From: Prostheceraeus crozeri | Taxonomy: Eukaryota > Platyhelminthes > Polycladida > Euryleptidae | Reading direction: 5' to 3' | NCBI GenBank assembly: GCA_907163375.1 | Contig: CAJQUW010001859.1 | Coordinates: forward strand, 186,001-250,000 | Length of the DNA: 64,000 nt | The notes under the pieces: model-generated | The model's input: only the letters and a program-made list of their open reading frames with translations | Databases searched by the model: none | Told to the model about the DNA's origin: nothing | Part shown: one piece after another, positions 33,997 to 44,340 of the stretch | Layout: each line of letters opens with the position of its first letter | Position numbering within the stretch: position 1 is the first letter of the stretch | Program-made: the position numbers and the translations under genes

Positions 33997-35670
33997 ATTT
34001 ACATATCTACTCTTAAAAATAAAGAAATATGCAGGTATATCTCGCTCCACGTGTATATTGTGCGTGTCCATATAGACATTGCGCATTAGCTTCATCATTG
34101 CCTGAGCTTTTCCGTCAGCATCTGAGATAAAATGAAGGAATGAACAAACATCATATCAACAAAACACACGAACATTTAGCCAATGAATGCAGCATATATC
34201 TGATGGACGCAATGCATTTGGGCCACAATTTTTGATGGTGTAACTGAGAAATCAGGCCTATGCGCTGCGATATTTTTGAGCCAGAATGCATTTGCGCCAA
34301 AAGAATCACGCATCTCCACCACGGAAAGCCATGTTTGGGGCACTCTACTGGTCGGTTATATTTCAAGTTGAAAGTATTGGCATTGCTTATTACATGTACA
34401 TGCTCAATTATGCTACAATAGTGAGAGTTGAATGTTAATAGGATCAACACGATTTTGAATTAAAACATACCAAATTTCTCTTTTTATAAGCTGATGTCAT
34501 GTCAATCTGCCAACTTTCGGACTCCTCATCGGCCATCATCAAAATCTTCGGCTGTAATATGTTAATGAGATACCAGCGATCGTATTACTTACCAAATGGT
34601 TTTACTTTTGATTAACAGGAGAATACACTTGGCGCAAATGTATTGTTGTGTAAAGCATTGCTAAGTGGCACAAATGCAAAAGTCCATCATTGATGTATAG
34701 AGACAATTCTTCCTTGTAAAAGAACTGTTCGATCAGCCTTGGCCAATTGGCCTAGGCAGACACTGCTATTTCAAGAAATTTGAAAGTTATGCAAGAAGGT
34801 AAGAAAGAATAATCTCTTCACGACTATTTCAAGACCTAGTGATTGAAATCATTCAAGCGATCTTCATGTTCATCACTGTATATGTGGAAAAGCTTGTAAA
34901 TTTGCATGTGGTGCCTTTTACCTCAAAATTTGAAGTATTTTTAAGAGAATCACAAAATTTCTGTGATTTCCAATTTACATTTTTACTACGTCGCTCTTTG
35001 ATAGACAATTTTTAGGTTAAGTTAGTTAATCGGTAATACATAAGTACTCCGCGTTCTGCTTTCAGGAATTACTGTGCTATATTGACAATTCCTATAAATG
35101 GGAGAACGTTTATCAGACAATTCGCATTTCGCTTTCAGAGGTTCCGCTTCTGCAGATGCCGTTGCAAAGTTATTTCGATTCTTTCTCATCAATATATGTG
35201 GGAGTGTGGAAGGGCATATTGTTCTACTTTTTTTGCTTCGCATCGAATTTGTTTCTGTCATCTATCATTGTCGATACTGTGCATCTCAGTTAGCAAAAAT
35301 TAAGCACACCAATTATGCACGCTTAAGTGTACAAAAGAAGTGGTATGGAAGCTGTTCGAAATTTTATGTAATGAGCTAAATTGATTTTTTCAGCTATACA
35401 AGACAACGCACGTAACGAGTTTCTGAACTTGCAGCATCGCTAAACAAGTTTTGAACATTTTTAGCTGTCAAATGAGAATTAGAATTCCTTGTACTCATCG
35501 ATGCGTATTCAGAAAATATCTACATGTCTGACAATTCAAACTGCAGAACAATGGGACGCTGATGATGTGGAATTCGATGGAGTTTCATTTGACATGCGAT
35601 TGAAGAAGGCTGTTGAATCTTTGTTGGCGCATATTCCTATACACATCTAGCAGAAGTTTCCAATTAATCA
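33997..35670. other. No supported gene
   Basis: Frames at 34151-34450 (-), 35022-35261 (-) and 35082-35379 (+) overlap on both strands with no recognisable family. The word GCATTTGNGCCA recurs at about 34213, 34287 and, in reverse, 34632 and 34670, hinting at an old inverted-repeat element. Confidence 0.4.
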
Positions 35671-36088
35671 TTCTAGATCAGGGGTTCCCAACCTTTTCAT
35701 GTTGCGTACCCCAAAGTAGAAAATCATAGGATTTTTCATCATTGGGCGTACCAAGGTTCTGTCACCTCGTGCGTCGTGTCGTGCGGTTATGCGCTCTTGC
35801 CTGTCTGCCGTCTGGATTGATAATTTCCGTCGTCTTGGTGTTTCTCGGTGTCCTTTTTGGTTGAGTGTCGGTTCATTGAGTTCGTCTCGATCTGGTCCGT
35901 CTTTTGCTGTCTTTGGTTTTGGTCAATTCCTCGTTTTTCGGTGGGATATTTGTGTTTTCGCGATTGCCTGTGGATTTGGTGAATTTGACTCACTCGTCGC
36001 TTCGCTGTGGCTGGTACACATTCGGATTTACTAAGTGTCAATTCATCCTATTGTTATCCGACGTCATCGCTTATGTAGCTGATCTGCA

Positions 36089-38296
36089 GTGCATTTCATT
36101 GTGTCCGAAATTGATAATTTTCAACTTCGGTATCCAGAGGCAGGGATCATGGTCACCGTCGACTTCAACGATTTGAATACTGAGTTTCTTCGAGAGCAGT
36201 TGTGCCTGGTTAATAAAGTATGCGATTCCACTCGAAATAATAAAATTATCGACCATATTTGGATTGATGAAGACTTATGCTCGTCCTACACAACTTCCGC
36301 GATAATCGGACCCCCATTGAAGAACTCCGACCATAACAGTATTTTACTAATACCAAGATCTCACCGATTGACCACAGAATCTTCTCGTCAAGCAATAGTT
36401 TGGGACTATCGCAGGTCTAACATTGCTGAATATCTGAGTCGTCTATCTGCTACTGATTTCAGCATCATTAATTGTGAGCAATCAGTTGATGATATGGTTC
36501 AATCATTTTACCAACTGTTGTCGACATGTGTCTCCGCGGTACCGCGTGAAATTATCTACTTTACATCTAAAGATAAGCCGTGGATAACTCCGGTTTTGAA
36601 ATCGTTAATAAATCGAAGATGGGCGGCTTTCCGTTCGAGAAATTGGCAAGAATACCATCACTATAAGCAGAAAGTGAAACAAGAAATTGCAAGTGCTAAA
36701 CAAATATGGGTTGCAAAGAATTCAAAACCAAAAGATGTATGGAACGTGGTAAATGTCATCAGGGGCTCGAAAATAAAAGATCCGTGGAGTGTTCTCGTGG
36801 AGAATTCAGGTAACCTGGAGAATCTGCTTCACCAAATGACTGATGAATTCCTTAAAAATTTCAATGATGGTACTGATGAGAATTTATTACCTCTGATGGA
36901 TGAATCCTGGGACTTTTCCATAGACGAGCAGAGTGTCTATCATCACCTCAGTCATTTGAGCCTCAGAAAGTCACAAGGTTCTGATCTCATTCCTCCGAAA
37001 TTGCTGAGCGTTGGGGCCCACTTTCTGTGCAGACCTCTCACAGAAATCTTCAACAGGTCAATTTTAACGAAGACATTTCCTCGCCTCTTTAAAATGGCTT
37101 TTGTTTGCCCTATTCCTAAGTGTACTTCTCCTGAAATAAGTGACTTTCGACCTATCTCTCTCTTGCCCTCAATCTCAAAGATATTCGAAAGAATAGTTTT
37201 AGGCCGAATGAAATTCGACATTGTTTCATGCTACGGACCTCGTCAACATGCGTATAGACCGTATGGGTCTACAACTACCGCCCTCGTTGAGTTGTGTGAT
37301 ATTATAACACGCTTCCTCGATCAGAAATCAACGGCATCCGTTAACGTGTACTGTCTCGACTTGGCCAGGGCTTTTGATAAGCTTCAACATCGGCGTTTAA
37401 TAAATTATTTGAATTCTTGTGGCTTGCAACATGGATTTTTGACATGGCTTCTGTCATATTTGAGTGGTCGTGAAATGTGCGTTAAAATTTTGAATAGTTA
37501 TGATCCAACAGCATCAGTGTGCTCTGGAGTTCCCCAAGGTTCAGTTTTGGGTCCAACACTATTTGCAGCTTTTATGGGATGCATCAATCTTCCTTTTGGA
37601 AACATTGAATGTGTGTTATATGCAGATGATGTGACAGTTGTTGAATTTGTACAACATGATGGTTCTTCTTCAGTCGATCTTGGTATTTGTGAGTCCATAT
37701 TTCAAGATAAAGGGTTGTCCTTGAACAGGTCAAAGTGCAAGCAATTGACTATACAGCGTTCCACTGGTGCTACCATTGCACATGAGAATGGTTTTGTAAA
37801 AGAAGAATCCCTTAAACTTCTCGGCATAACTTTAAATAATCGTCTGGAATGGAATGTCCAAATTTCACAACTCTTAACAGCTGCATCTCGCAGACTTTAT
37901 GTGATTAAATGTCTGAAGTCCTTCTTGCCGTCTCATACTCTGATAAATGTATATCATTCTCTGATAACTCAGTATTTTCTATATGCATCCCCCGTGTACG
38001 GTTGTCTTCCCTCAACCCTTTGTGATCGATTGGAAAAGTTTCAGAGAAGAGCCCATAGACTTATCTGTAACTCTACTTGTTCCTGTGACAAATTTCCCCC
38101 GATAGCCGAGAAACTTGAATTTTCTGCTTTGCGTCTCTTGCAGACATCAGAGATAAACATTTCGCATCCTCTACATGACTTGGTTCCTGAGAGATTAAGT
38201 GTTACTAAGAAATTAAGAGTGCCATGCTCCAGCACGACACGTCGATTGAATTCATTCTTTCCGTGGGTTTCATGCCTACAGAATGGTTTATGTTAG
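36089..38296 (+). CDS. LINE ORF2: partial endonuclease + whole reverse transcriptase
   Basis: 735 uninterrupted codons. Residues ~1-90 are the end of the APE endonuclease, with VTVDFNDLN in place of the usual GDFN and NSDHNSILL holding the last catalytic residues. A linker with SKDKPWITPVLKSLINRRW follows. The RT then runs RKSQGSDLIPPKLL, PISLLPSISKIFERIV, QHAYRPYGSTTT, CLDLARAFDKLQHRR (motif A), SGVPQGSVLGPTLF (motif B), CVLYADDVTVV (YADD, about residue 510), LSLNRSKCKQLT and LKLLGITLNNRLEW. The C-terminal region has CDRLEKFQRRAHRLIC. The RT looks intact. The damaged, out-of-frame endonuclease start means the copy as a whole is probably not autonomous. No true ATG marks the frame opening. 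Confidence 0.9.
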   Translation: MHFIVSEIDNFQLRYPEAGIMVTVDFNDLNTEFLREQLCLVNKVCDSTRNNKIIDHIWIDEDLCSSYTTSAIIGPPLKNSDHNSILLIPRSHRLTTESSRQAIVWDYRRSNIAEYLSRLSATDFSIINCEQSVDDMVQSFYQLLSTCVSAVPREIIYFTSKDKPWITPVLKSLINRRWAAFRSRNWQEYHHYKQKVKQEIASAKQIWVAKNSKPKDVWNVVNVIRGSKIKDPWSVLVENSGNLENLLHQMTDEFLKNFNDGTDENLLPLMDESWDFSIDEQSVYHHLSHLSLRKSQGSDLIPPKLLSVGAHFLCRPLTEIFNRSILTKTFPRLFKMAFVCPIPKCTSPEISDFRPISLLPSISKIFERIVLGRMKFDIVSCYGPRQHAYRPYGSTTTALVELCDIITRFLDQKSTASVNVYCLDLARAFDKLQHRRLINYLNSCGLQHGFLTWLLSYLSGREMCVKILNSYDPTASVCSGVPQGSVLGPTLFAAFMGCINLPFGNIECVLYADDVTVVEFVQHDGSSSVDLGICESIFQDKGLSLNRSKCKQLTIQRSTGATIAHENGFVKEESLKLLGITLNNRLEWNVQISQLLTAASRRLYVIKCLKSFLPSHTLINVYHSLITQYFLYASPVYGCLPSTLCDRLEKFQRRAHRLICNSTCSCDKFPPIAEKLEFSALRLLQTSEINISHPLHDLVPERLSVTKKLRVPCSSTTRRLNSFFPWVSCLQNGLC

Positions 38297-38446
38297 TGTA
38301 CTTATTTTTTTGTTCCTTTATGTTTGACCTATTGATTTCACTGTATTCGTGTCACTTCTTTATTTATATTTCTTAACCGTATGTCTTGATTTGAAATCTG
38401 TAACATTGAATGTGTAACTTTGTGATTATCAGTTTGTGAATAAACG

Positions 38447-38486
<40 letters not shown>
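38447..38486 (+). repeat. (CTA)n tail of the LINE
   Basis: Thirteen CTA units directly after AATAAACG. It marks the 3' end of the nested LINE. Confidence 0.92.
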
Positions 38487-38929
38487 CCTCACTTAACATA
38501 CAAAAAATAGCAAGAATTCAATCATACTAAAATTCGATTGCGCGTAGAAATATACGAAGTTCGTAATTGAATAACACAAAAATTTAACTAGGCGTAACTG
38601 ATGCGCGCTTGTGTAGCCACAAGCGCAGCGAAAGCCATGTTACAGCATCAAACAAGCTCTTTGTTTGCTTTTAATCATTACTCTGGTGGAGAATCCGGAT
38701 TCATATAAGTATGTGGCTGGGGTCGAGTTGGTGGTCGCTAATTAGCAACGGTTCCTTCAAGGCCAGATGATGACAATCCAATGCGGAATGCGTACAAAGT
38801 TTAACAGTTCAACTGACCAATGATCAGGAAAGTAATGAGAGTAAAATTGAATTATAATAAATCTCCCATATTCTGCGTACCCCTCAAAATTCCTTCGCGT
38901 ATCCCAGGTTGGCAACCCCTATTCTAGAT

Positions 38930-39109
38930 GTTAGTTCCATTGCGGTCCACAACTTCAGTCCTCTCGAAGGATGGAAGCTTTAAATCAACTTTAATCCGAC
39001 TTTTCGCTTTTGCTTAAGTTAGTAGAACTCGTAGAGATCTGATTGTTGAATATCTATGTTACCTAGAGCGGACATGAAATATCTTTAACATTGTAGAGGA
39101 TAGCCGTTA
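38930..39109. other. Spacer, nothing recognised
   Basis: Short AT-rich interval between the MITE and the Penelope-like fragment. Confidence 0.5.
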
Positions 39110-39700
39110 ACAGGAGTTGGCGATTTGTTAAATTCGTCACTTAATAAAAAAATACGAATTACCCGCGAAGTTGATTAGCACCCCAAACAAATCACTTTAT
39201 TGTAGTTTAAAAAATAAAAACAAAAAACTAAAACATGAAGATTGTGACATTTGCACTCGGTTGCCTGCCAAAAACAAATGTACAGACCGTTTCCTAATTT
39301 ATAAATTCACTTGCAAAATTTGCAATCAAATTTATGTTGGCCAAACCTGCAGACCTTTCAAATTCCGCTTCATGGAACATAAACGTGCGATCCAGAAGCA
39401 GGACAGGTCTAGTGCTTTAGGTGAACATTCGCAGCATGGCCTGATATCTATTGATGACTATGACTTAGACATCCTGGAAAAGTGCAGTGACGCGCTAGAC
39501 ACGAGACTGTCAGAAGCGAGACACATAAAGATGATTTGTCCCTCACTGAATCGCAAGCATGAACTGACCGTATTTTAAATCCAACTCACCACCATCACCT
39601 ATTTTTAAGACGAGGTTGACTGTCAGTTTGTCCTCTTCACGATCGTCCCTAGACAAAGCGAGAATTCGCGAAACGCGTCGGGACCTTGTAAATTTTCTTT
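39110..39700 (+). mobile_element. Penelope-like element 3' part: linker, GIY-YIG domain, hammerhead remnant
   Basis: An open frame (39171-39578) carries the zinc-like linker CDICTRLPAKNKCTDRF, then KFTCKICNQIYVGQTCRPF (start of the GIY-YIG nuclease), FRFMEHKRAIQKQ, GEHSQHG, LDILEKCSDALDTRLSEAR (with the catalytic Glu) and CPSLNRKHEL. This is the complete C-terminal endonuclease of a Penelope-like element and looks whole. The reverse transcriptase is absent upstream, so the copy is 5'-truncated. A hammerhead-like sequence follows at 39645-39684, where such elements are known to carry one. Confidence 0.88.
39645..39684 (+). ncRNA. Hammerhead-ribozyme remnant of a Penelope-like element
   Basis: Stem I GTCCC (39645-39649) pairs with GGGAC (39680-39684). 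Stem II GCGA, loop GAAT, TCGC is intact. GAAA, then CGCG (tiny stem III) and TC at the expected cleavage site follow. The box that should read CUGANGA is CTAGACAA, so catalysis is not expected. Hammerheads with minimal stem III are documented in Penelope-like elements. Confidence 0.65.
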
Positions 39701-40700
39701 TACTTATAATTACAATTATCACGCCGAAAAGCAAGGAGACTTTTTCATCATCAGCCTTCTGGTCTGATCAACACAATGAACAATCTTTAACATTTATTTA
39801 CAACGGAAGCAATATTGATATATAGTGCAATTACATATGATATAGATAATACTATTTATTGCATTATTATTAAGTTCATTACACATGTTGATATTACATA
39901 TATTTACAATATTTTTATATTACATGTATATTGTATAATTTAATTTTATGACATTTGTAGCAAGAAGCTCGTGCACGAATTTTTGAAGAAAATGTTAGTA
40001 ACTCTCGGACTAATCGTCATCTGTGAATATGTCATTTAATGTTGCATTGCTTGCAATTCTGTTTGTGGGCTTATTAGAAGGAAATCTTTGAATACTAAAA
40101 AATCACTTGCAGTCGACTTCGCAACAATGTAACTCATTGACGTTATGTCATCGCATGTGTAGTCTTAATTGTGAACGATTAGTCATAAAAATTCCAACGA
40201 ATAAAACAGAAAACTTTTGATGAATTGAGAAGGTATGAGAGTATTTTATAGTACGACCCTAGCGCCTAACCTAAAAGATATTTCATTCACAAAGATAATC
40301 AATTTTTGAAAATCCATGACACAGTCGACCATTAGAGATGAAATCACAAAACTGTCTTCAGAATCGTTTAGAGGCATTCTGGAACATCACTCTGCTCAGG
40401 ATCGTTTGCAATGGGACATAAAGATCAATCACGCAAAAAATGGGACCGAGAATCATACATAAATCTGTGGTCACAGCATCAAATTTTATAATTTTCTTTC
40501 ATGCCATCTACAGAGTTTGTTAGCGGTCCTCTTATTCAAACAGGTGACACGTCTGAAGTGGATCTTACTCTGCGTGAATTATTCAGGGCATACAGCATTT
40601 ACATAAGAGGTTATCTCAAAATAAAGACACAGAAGAGATTTACTAGATTCAGAGTCCAGACTAGTACCATTCTGGTTATCTATTGTACTCTCCAGACTTA
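39701..40700. other. No gene seen
   Basis: AT-rich. The frame at 40501-40731 runs into the MITE at 40701 and is not convincing. Confidence 0.5.
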
Positions 40701-40990
40701 CAGAGTTGATCATAAAAAACGGACTACCTAAATTATGTCAAACTTCAAAAGATTCTCCTTGCTTTTCAATTTCATTTTACATTGACAGGCCATGCACCAT
40801 TCGGGGGCCTATGTTCTCAGCTTTTCAATGAGCTATGTGTATCGTCATTGTGCATGGTGTGACAGATGTCAAAATGTGAACCTTCATTCAACCTTTATTT
40901 TATTAGTCTAACGAATGTGTACCTGTAATTGACTAAACTTCATTAAAGTCAGACAAAATTTAGGTAGTCCACTTTTTATGATCATCACTG
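40701..40990. mobile_element. Tc1/mariner-type MITE, 290 bp
   Basis: Inverted ends CAGAGTTGATCATAAAAAA and (reverse complement) CAGTGATGATCATAAAAAG continue through GGACTACCTAAATT. TA stands on both sides (40699-40700 and 40991-40992). It is non-coding. CAGTG...AAAAAGTGGAC ends and a TA duplication are typical of Tc1/mariner elements. The ends differ from those of the Tc1 element at 21.6-23.1 kb. Confidence 0.85.
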
Positions 40991-42218
40991 TAGATCTCAA
41001 TGGACTAGAATGGAAGCCTATTCGACAGCTTGTTGATGGTCAATTCTGCTGTTCGTTTAGACACCGATCTAGGTCAATGCTGCTAGGTAAAACGAATTAG
41101 TGAAACACACAATATCATCATTTTACATGTGTGTGATCAACCCATTACTTGCCAACTTAAAATATTTCAGAATTCTTCTTTGCTAGTTCATTTATTATTA
41201 AAAGAAATTTGTGCAACATACTGTACATTGCTTCTTAAAATCAATCTCAACTATGATAAGCATGGATAATAGCAAGCAGCAATGAGGGCCAAGTGAAACA
41301 AGCAGAGATGAGATGTCAGTTTTCCTTATTCATTTGTCAATTCATTGATGTTGATAATTCATTGACAAGGTTGAAGCACGTAGATGTTAAAGATATAGGT
41401 GTTTACAACCGTAGCACGCGCACCGATAGTCATTATAACAAGGGAATTATGTCAGAACCAGTGCATTGGAACGAGGCATTTTTTCAGCTCGCTCGATCAG
41501 TTATCCGCTCATTCAAACTATTTTTAACAGTGATATCATCAAACAGCATGTATTTCTAATTGTGATACGGGCCTGCTGTTCAATTGAGTCAATTACTATT
41601 ACAATGCGCTAATTAATTAATGTATTTATGATCAAAAGTTCCTTGTCACCGATGTATTGCAACTTCTCATTTGAGGAATGGTGCCTGGTAACTTAATTTA
41701 CATAACTTATAACGATAATCTTTAGAAAGGCATTTATAATTGAATGACCGAAATCTCATAAAGCAACATAATCTCCTGACATAACAGGTGGCGTTTATAC
41801 AGCTGTATATATCAAAATGGCGTAATGAGAAGAGCAAGTTGGTAGCATGCGAATGACGCAAGTAGCCATGGCAAGAAAAAGGTTTCTGATCAAATTTAAT
41901 AATCAGATTTTGAAGAGTTGTAGTGCATTTAAGTAGCTCGACTTGATATAATAATGAAAGAGCATCACAAGCTATAATTCATCTTGTGAAAGTGAACAGA
42001 TGCGGATCATTGACCGATGAGAGCAAATCTTGAATTTGTGCTATTGAGAAATGATTCTTAAATGTTTAAAAGCAAATAATTACATGATGCTAATTTTGTT
42101 ATTCTATATTTCTTTGTTAGTTATTGTATTGCAATTTTTATCATTGGCCTACTTCCAGCATTTTACAGACAGCTCCATTTCAATTGAACAAGATATTAAA
42201 TGTTTAGAAACATCACAA
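40991..42218. other. No gene seen
   Basis: Frames at 41293-41559 (+) and 41667-41861 (-) have no recognisable family. Confidence 0.5.
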
Positions 42219-42929
42219 CACAGAATTCAATTGCTTAATCCTGCCACTTTGCAAGAAGTGCAAGCTGATTCAAAACGATGGAACATGCAGGAAATTACTA
42301 AGTGGGCAAAAAGAATTTCTCAATACCTTGAAGAGATAGAAAAAATAGTCGTGCGTCGCTTGCGGATTGCTGTGAATTCCTTCAAAATGCTCCGATCGCC
42401 ACGATTCCTTTAGATTCCAAGAATTCAGATCATTGCGCTAAAGTTTTCTCGATAATGTTGGTCCTTACGATCATTATTAAGAAATGTAGCAGGCGCACGA
42501 AAAAACGTGGACAAACTTCTCTGTTGAACTTGACATCGTCTGCGCCTCTCCTGTGTGATCTGGTTGATAACGGTCACTGTAACTTCGCACAATTTTTGCC
42601 GTGTGCAATGTTGAACTGGTTCCTTATTGTTCGATTGCTATGGTATTATGTCAGTAGATTGTGCCATTTCATTAACGTCAGGTCTCAGTCACAGTGAACG
42701 CAAAGCAAAGGAAAGCAAACACGAGCGTCCCGGGCAAACGTATATCTGCTCTTGTTTTCTTTGCTCGCTGTGTGGAAGTCTACAACTGCTGCAATGGTGA
42801 CTCAAAATTTGCTGAAAAACGCTGTGCCCGGGGACACTTAGAAGAGCTCGCAATGTGGCTGAGGCCCTAAATGTTCCAATGCCTTCTTTCCAGTCAAACA
42901 GAAGAAGATGCGGCCTTTCTAATTCTGTA
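42219..42929. mobile_element. hAT-type MITE, copy 2, with a nested insertion
   Basis: It starts CACAGAATT and ends AATTCTGTA, with the same interior as copy 1. The flanking octamers CATCACAA (42211-42218) and CCTCAGAA (42930-42937) match at 6 of 8 positions, fitting an aged target duplication. Extra sequence at 42679-42869 is absent from the other copies. Confidence 0.87.
42679..42869. repeat. Small inverted-end insert inside MITE copy 2
   Basis: About 190 GC-richer bases whose ends are inverted: CAGG-TCTCAGTCACAGTG on the left and TAGGGCCTCAGCCACATTG when the right end is reversed. It interrupts the word ACGTAACATGTTCC seen in copy 1. No target duplication is clear. Probably another MITE. 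Confidence 0.6.
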
Positions 42930-42937
42930 CCTCAGAA

Positions 42938-43394
42938 GCTGCTTTGATGTGTGAAATAGTGCACGTGCAATGTCGATAACATGCTATTCGTGAGTTAACT
43001 GTGGTGCATGGTGATAACATACCACTTATGCTTGCCTCCTCATCTACGCATCTTGCCTAGCTATTCTAGACCTTCATATCCGCTTTTGTAAGCAAGCCAT
43101 CGTTATAGAGCAGGAGTACTGCTGCTCTTGTCTTTATCAGGACGTCTATCAACAAGTCTATATAATGATCAGCAATTGTTCGGATCTCAATGAGTGTTGA
43201 AAACATGGTGTATTTATAAAAAATGATTAGAAACACGGTTTAAAGGTATAAACAAGGTTTCACAACAATGCCTACAATACAACACAGTACCGGTATTAAA
43301 CAGTTGTTTGAAGCACAGTTTCAAAACTGTTCATTTTGACCCGTTGGCTAGAGGCAAATAGATTAAGCCGTTAGTCAGAAGCCGTATGAACAAA
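42938..43394. other. No gene seen
   Basis: Spacer between MITE copy 2 and the nuclease-like fragment. It might hold decayed upstream parts of the same retroelement, but no motif could be identified. Confidence 0.4.
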
Positions 43395-43957
43395 TTGTTC
43401 ATGCTGATAGCATACCGGTCCTGCAAGCGATTGTGGAAGCAGTCTCGGATGCAGTGATACCTTCCAGGTATGTAACGGGAATTGACTTTTTGCCAAGTGG
43501 TCAAACAAAGAGACGAAAGTCTCCTCGTGTGTCTCGATCTGTTCCATGAAAGTGGGGATTTCGAGTGGATAGACAGGTGCCAGATGAATTGTCCTTATCT
43601 GACCAACGGTTTGATCTATTGTTGATCGACGCGATAGGGAAGAGAATGATTATGGGCGAACTAACCGTTCTCTGGGAAGAGAATGCAGAGGATGCTTACA
43701 AAAGCAAACCTGCCAAATATGAAGAACTTGTCGAAGGGATTTGGAAGCAAGGGTGCAAATGTGAGCTCATGCCCGTTGAAGTGGGATGCCTCGGCTTCGT
43801 TGCTCCATCGGTGAGGGAATTTCTTGTTAAAGCTGATGTTGAAAGCGTAAAGATCAGCATCAGTAAGTTGAGTGCAAAGGCGGAAGAAGGTAGCAGGCTT
43901 GTGTTAAGAACCTGGGCGTACGAGGTGTCGCGGACCCACCGTCTTGAGAGATACTGA
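43395..43957 (+). pseudogene. PD-(D/E)XK-like protein fragment of a retroelement-associated family
   Basis: A frame (43565-43957) reads QRFDLLLIDAIGKRMIMGE then LTVLWEENAEDAYKSKPAKY, then PVEVGCLGFVAPSVREFL. The spacing RPD...ELTVPWEE...RK..KY..L...PVEVGCRGF is that of a family common in invertebrate and fish genomes and usually found downstream of reverse transcriptase. Its acidic and Lys residues resemble a PD-(D/E)XK or restriction-like nuclease. Upstream, VLQAIVEAVSDAV (about 43420) and FLPSGQTKRRKSPR fit the same family but are separated from the main frame by a stop. The reverse transcriptase itself was not found. Nuclease activity is inference from motif layout. Confidence 0.6.
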
Positions 43958-43997
43958 GCTTAATGGATCGAAATCCCGGTGACGGATGGCGCTCAGC

Positions 43998-44160
43998 TGA
44001 TGACACATGTCCTTTTGGGTGAGGCAGTTGCTGTTTCACACAACTGATAGCGTGGCTTACTGCTGATGGCTTACGCTGCGTGCCAGCTCTCATTGAAACA
44101 AATGTTTAAGTATTTCAAGATTTGTGGCTTGTGGCTTATTCTGTGTGCCTCCAGTCTTTG
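43998..44160 (+). repeat. Dispersed repeat with GGCTTATTCTGTGTGCC motif
   Basis: It aligns with 20676-20775 and 59478-59580: ATGGCTTACGCTGCGTGCC, then CATTGAAA, then after ~45 bases GTGGCTTATTCTGTGTGCC and TCCAG. Non-coding. Confidence 0.6.
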
Positions 44161-44189
44161 ACAACACAGCAATTTAATCGACACTACTA

Positions 44190-44338
44190 TTCAGATTGGC
44201 GGATGACCCCATCACCGACTGATGAGTTGATTAAACACTCTCTCTAAAGATGATGCGCTGCGCGCAATGAAAGCGCTCAGGAATGATGTGTTTTTTCATT
44301 CCTTTACATCAATCGATGGGGTTATCCTCCAATCTAAA
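44190..44338. repeat. 149-bp MITE-like inverted repeat
   Basis: The left end TTCAGATTGGCGGATGACC and the reversed right end TTTAGATTGGAGGATAACC match closely and continue into CCATC and GATTGATG-like words. TA stands at both borders (44188-44189 and 44339-44340), fitting a TA-targeting element. Confidence 0.7.
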
Positions 44339-44340
44339 TA

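Larger units (their letters stand above)
35770..38486 (+). mobile_element. CR1-like LINE nested in the MITE
   Basis: It begins inside the MITE at about 35770 and ends in a (CTA)n tail (38447-38486). The endonuclease is partly in other frames upstream of the main one: GGIFVFSRLPVDLVN and LRCGWYTFGFTKCQF at 35904-36100. The remainder is a single long frame. The 5' end is probably truncated. It shares block order and wording with the LINE at 16.5-19.6 kb (for example DKPWIT and LIN-R-AA-R--NW). Confidence 0.87.
35679..38921. mobile_element. hAT-type MITE carrying a nested LINE
   Basis: The ends are CAGGGGTTCCCAACC on the left and GGTTGGCAACCCCTA on the right, the CAGGGG-type inverted end common in hAT elements, and both continue into GCGTACCCC. 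They are flanked by a perfect 8-bp duplication, TTCTAGAT (35671-35678 and 38922-38929). Of the 3243 bp only the first ~95 and last ~435 belong to the MITE; the middle is a LINE inserted later. Confidence 0.9.

Noticed and set aside
34200-34690. Recurring GCATTTGNGCCA words suggesting an inverted-repeat element
   Set aside because: The matches are only ~12 bases and the flanks do not align, so the evidence is too thin for a feature.
42051-42413. 120-codon frame shared in part with 55738-55926
   Set aside because: The shared part lies inside the hAT-type MITE and is broken in another copy, so it is more likely non-coding repeat than a gene.
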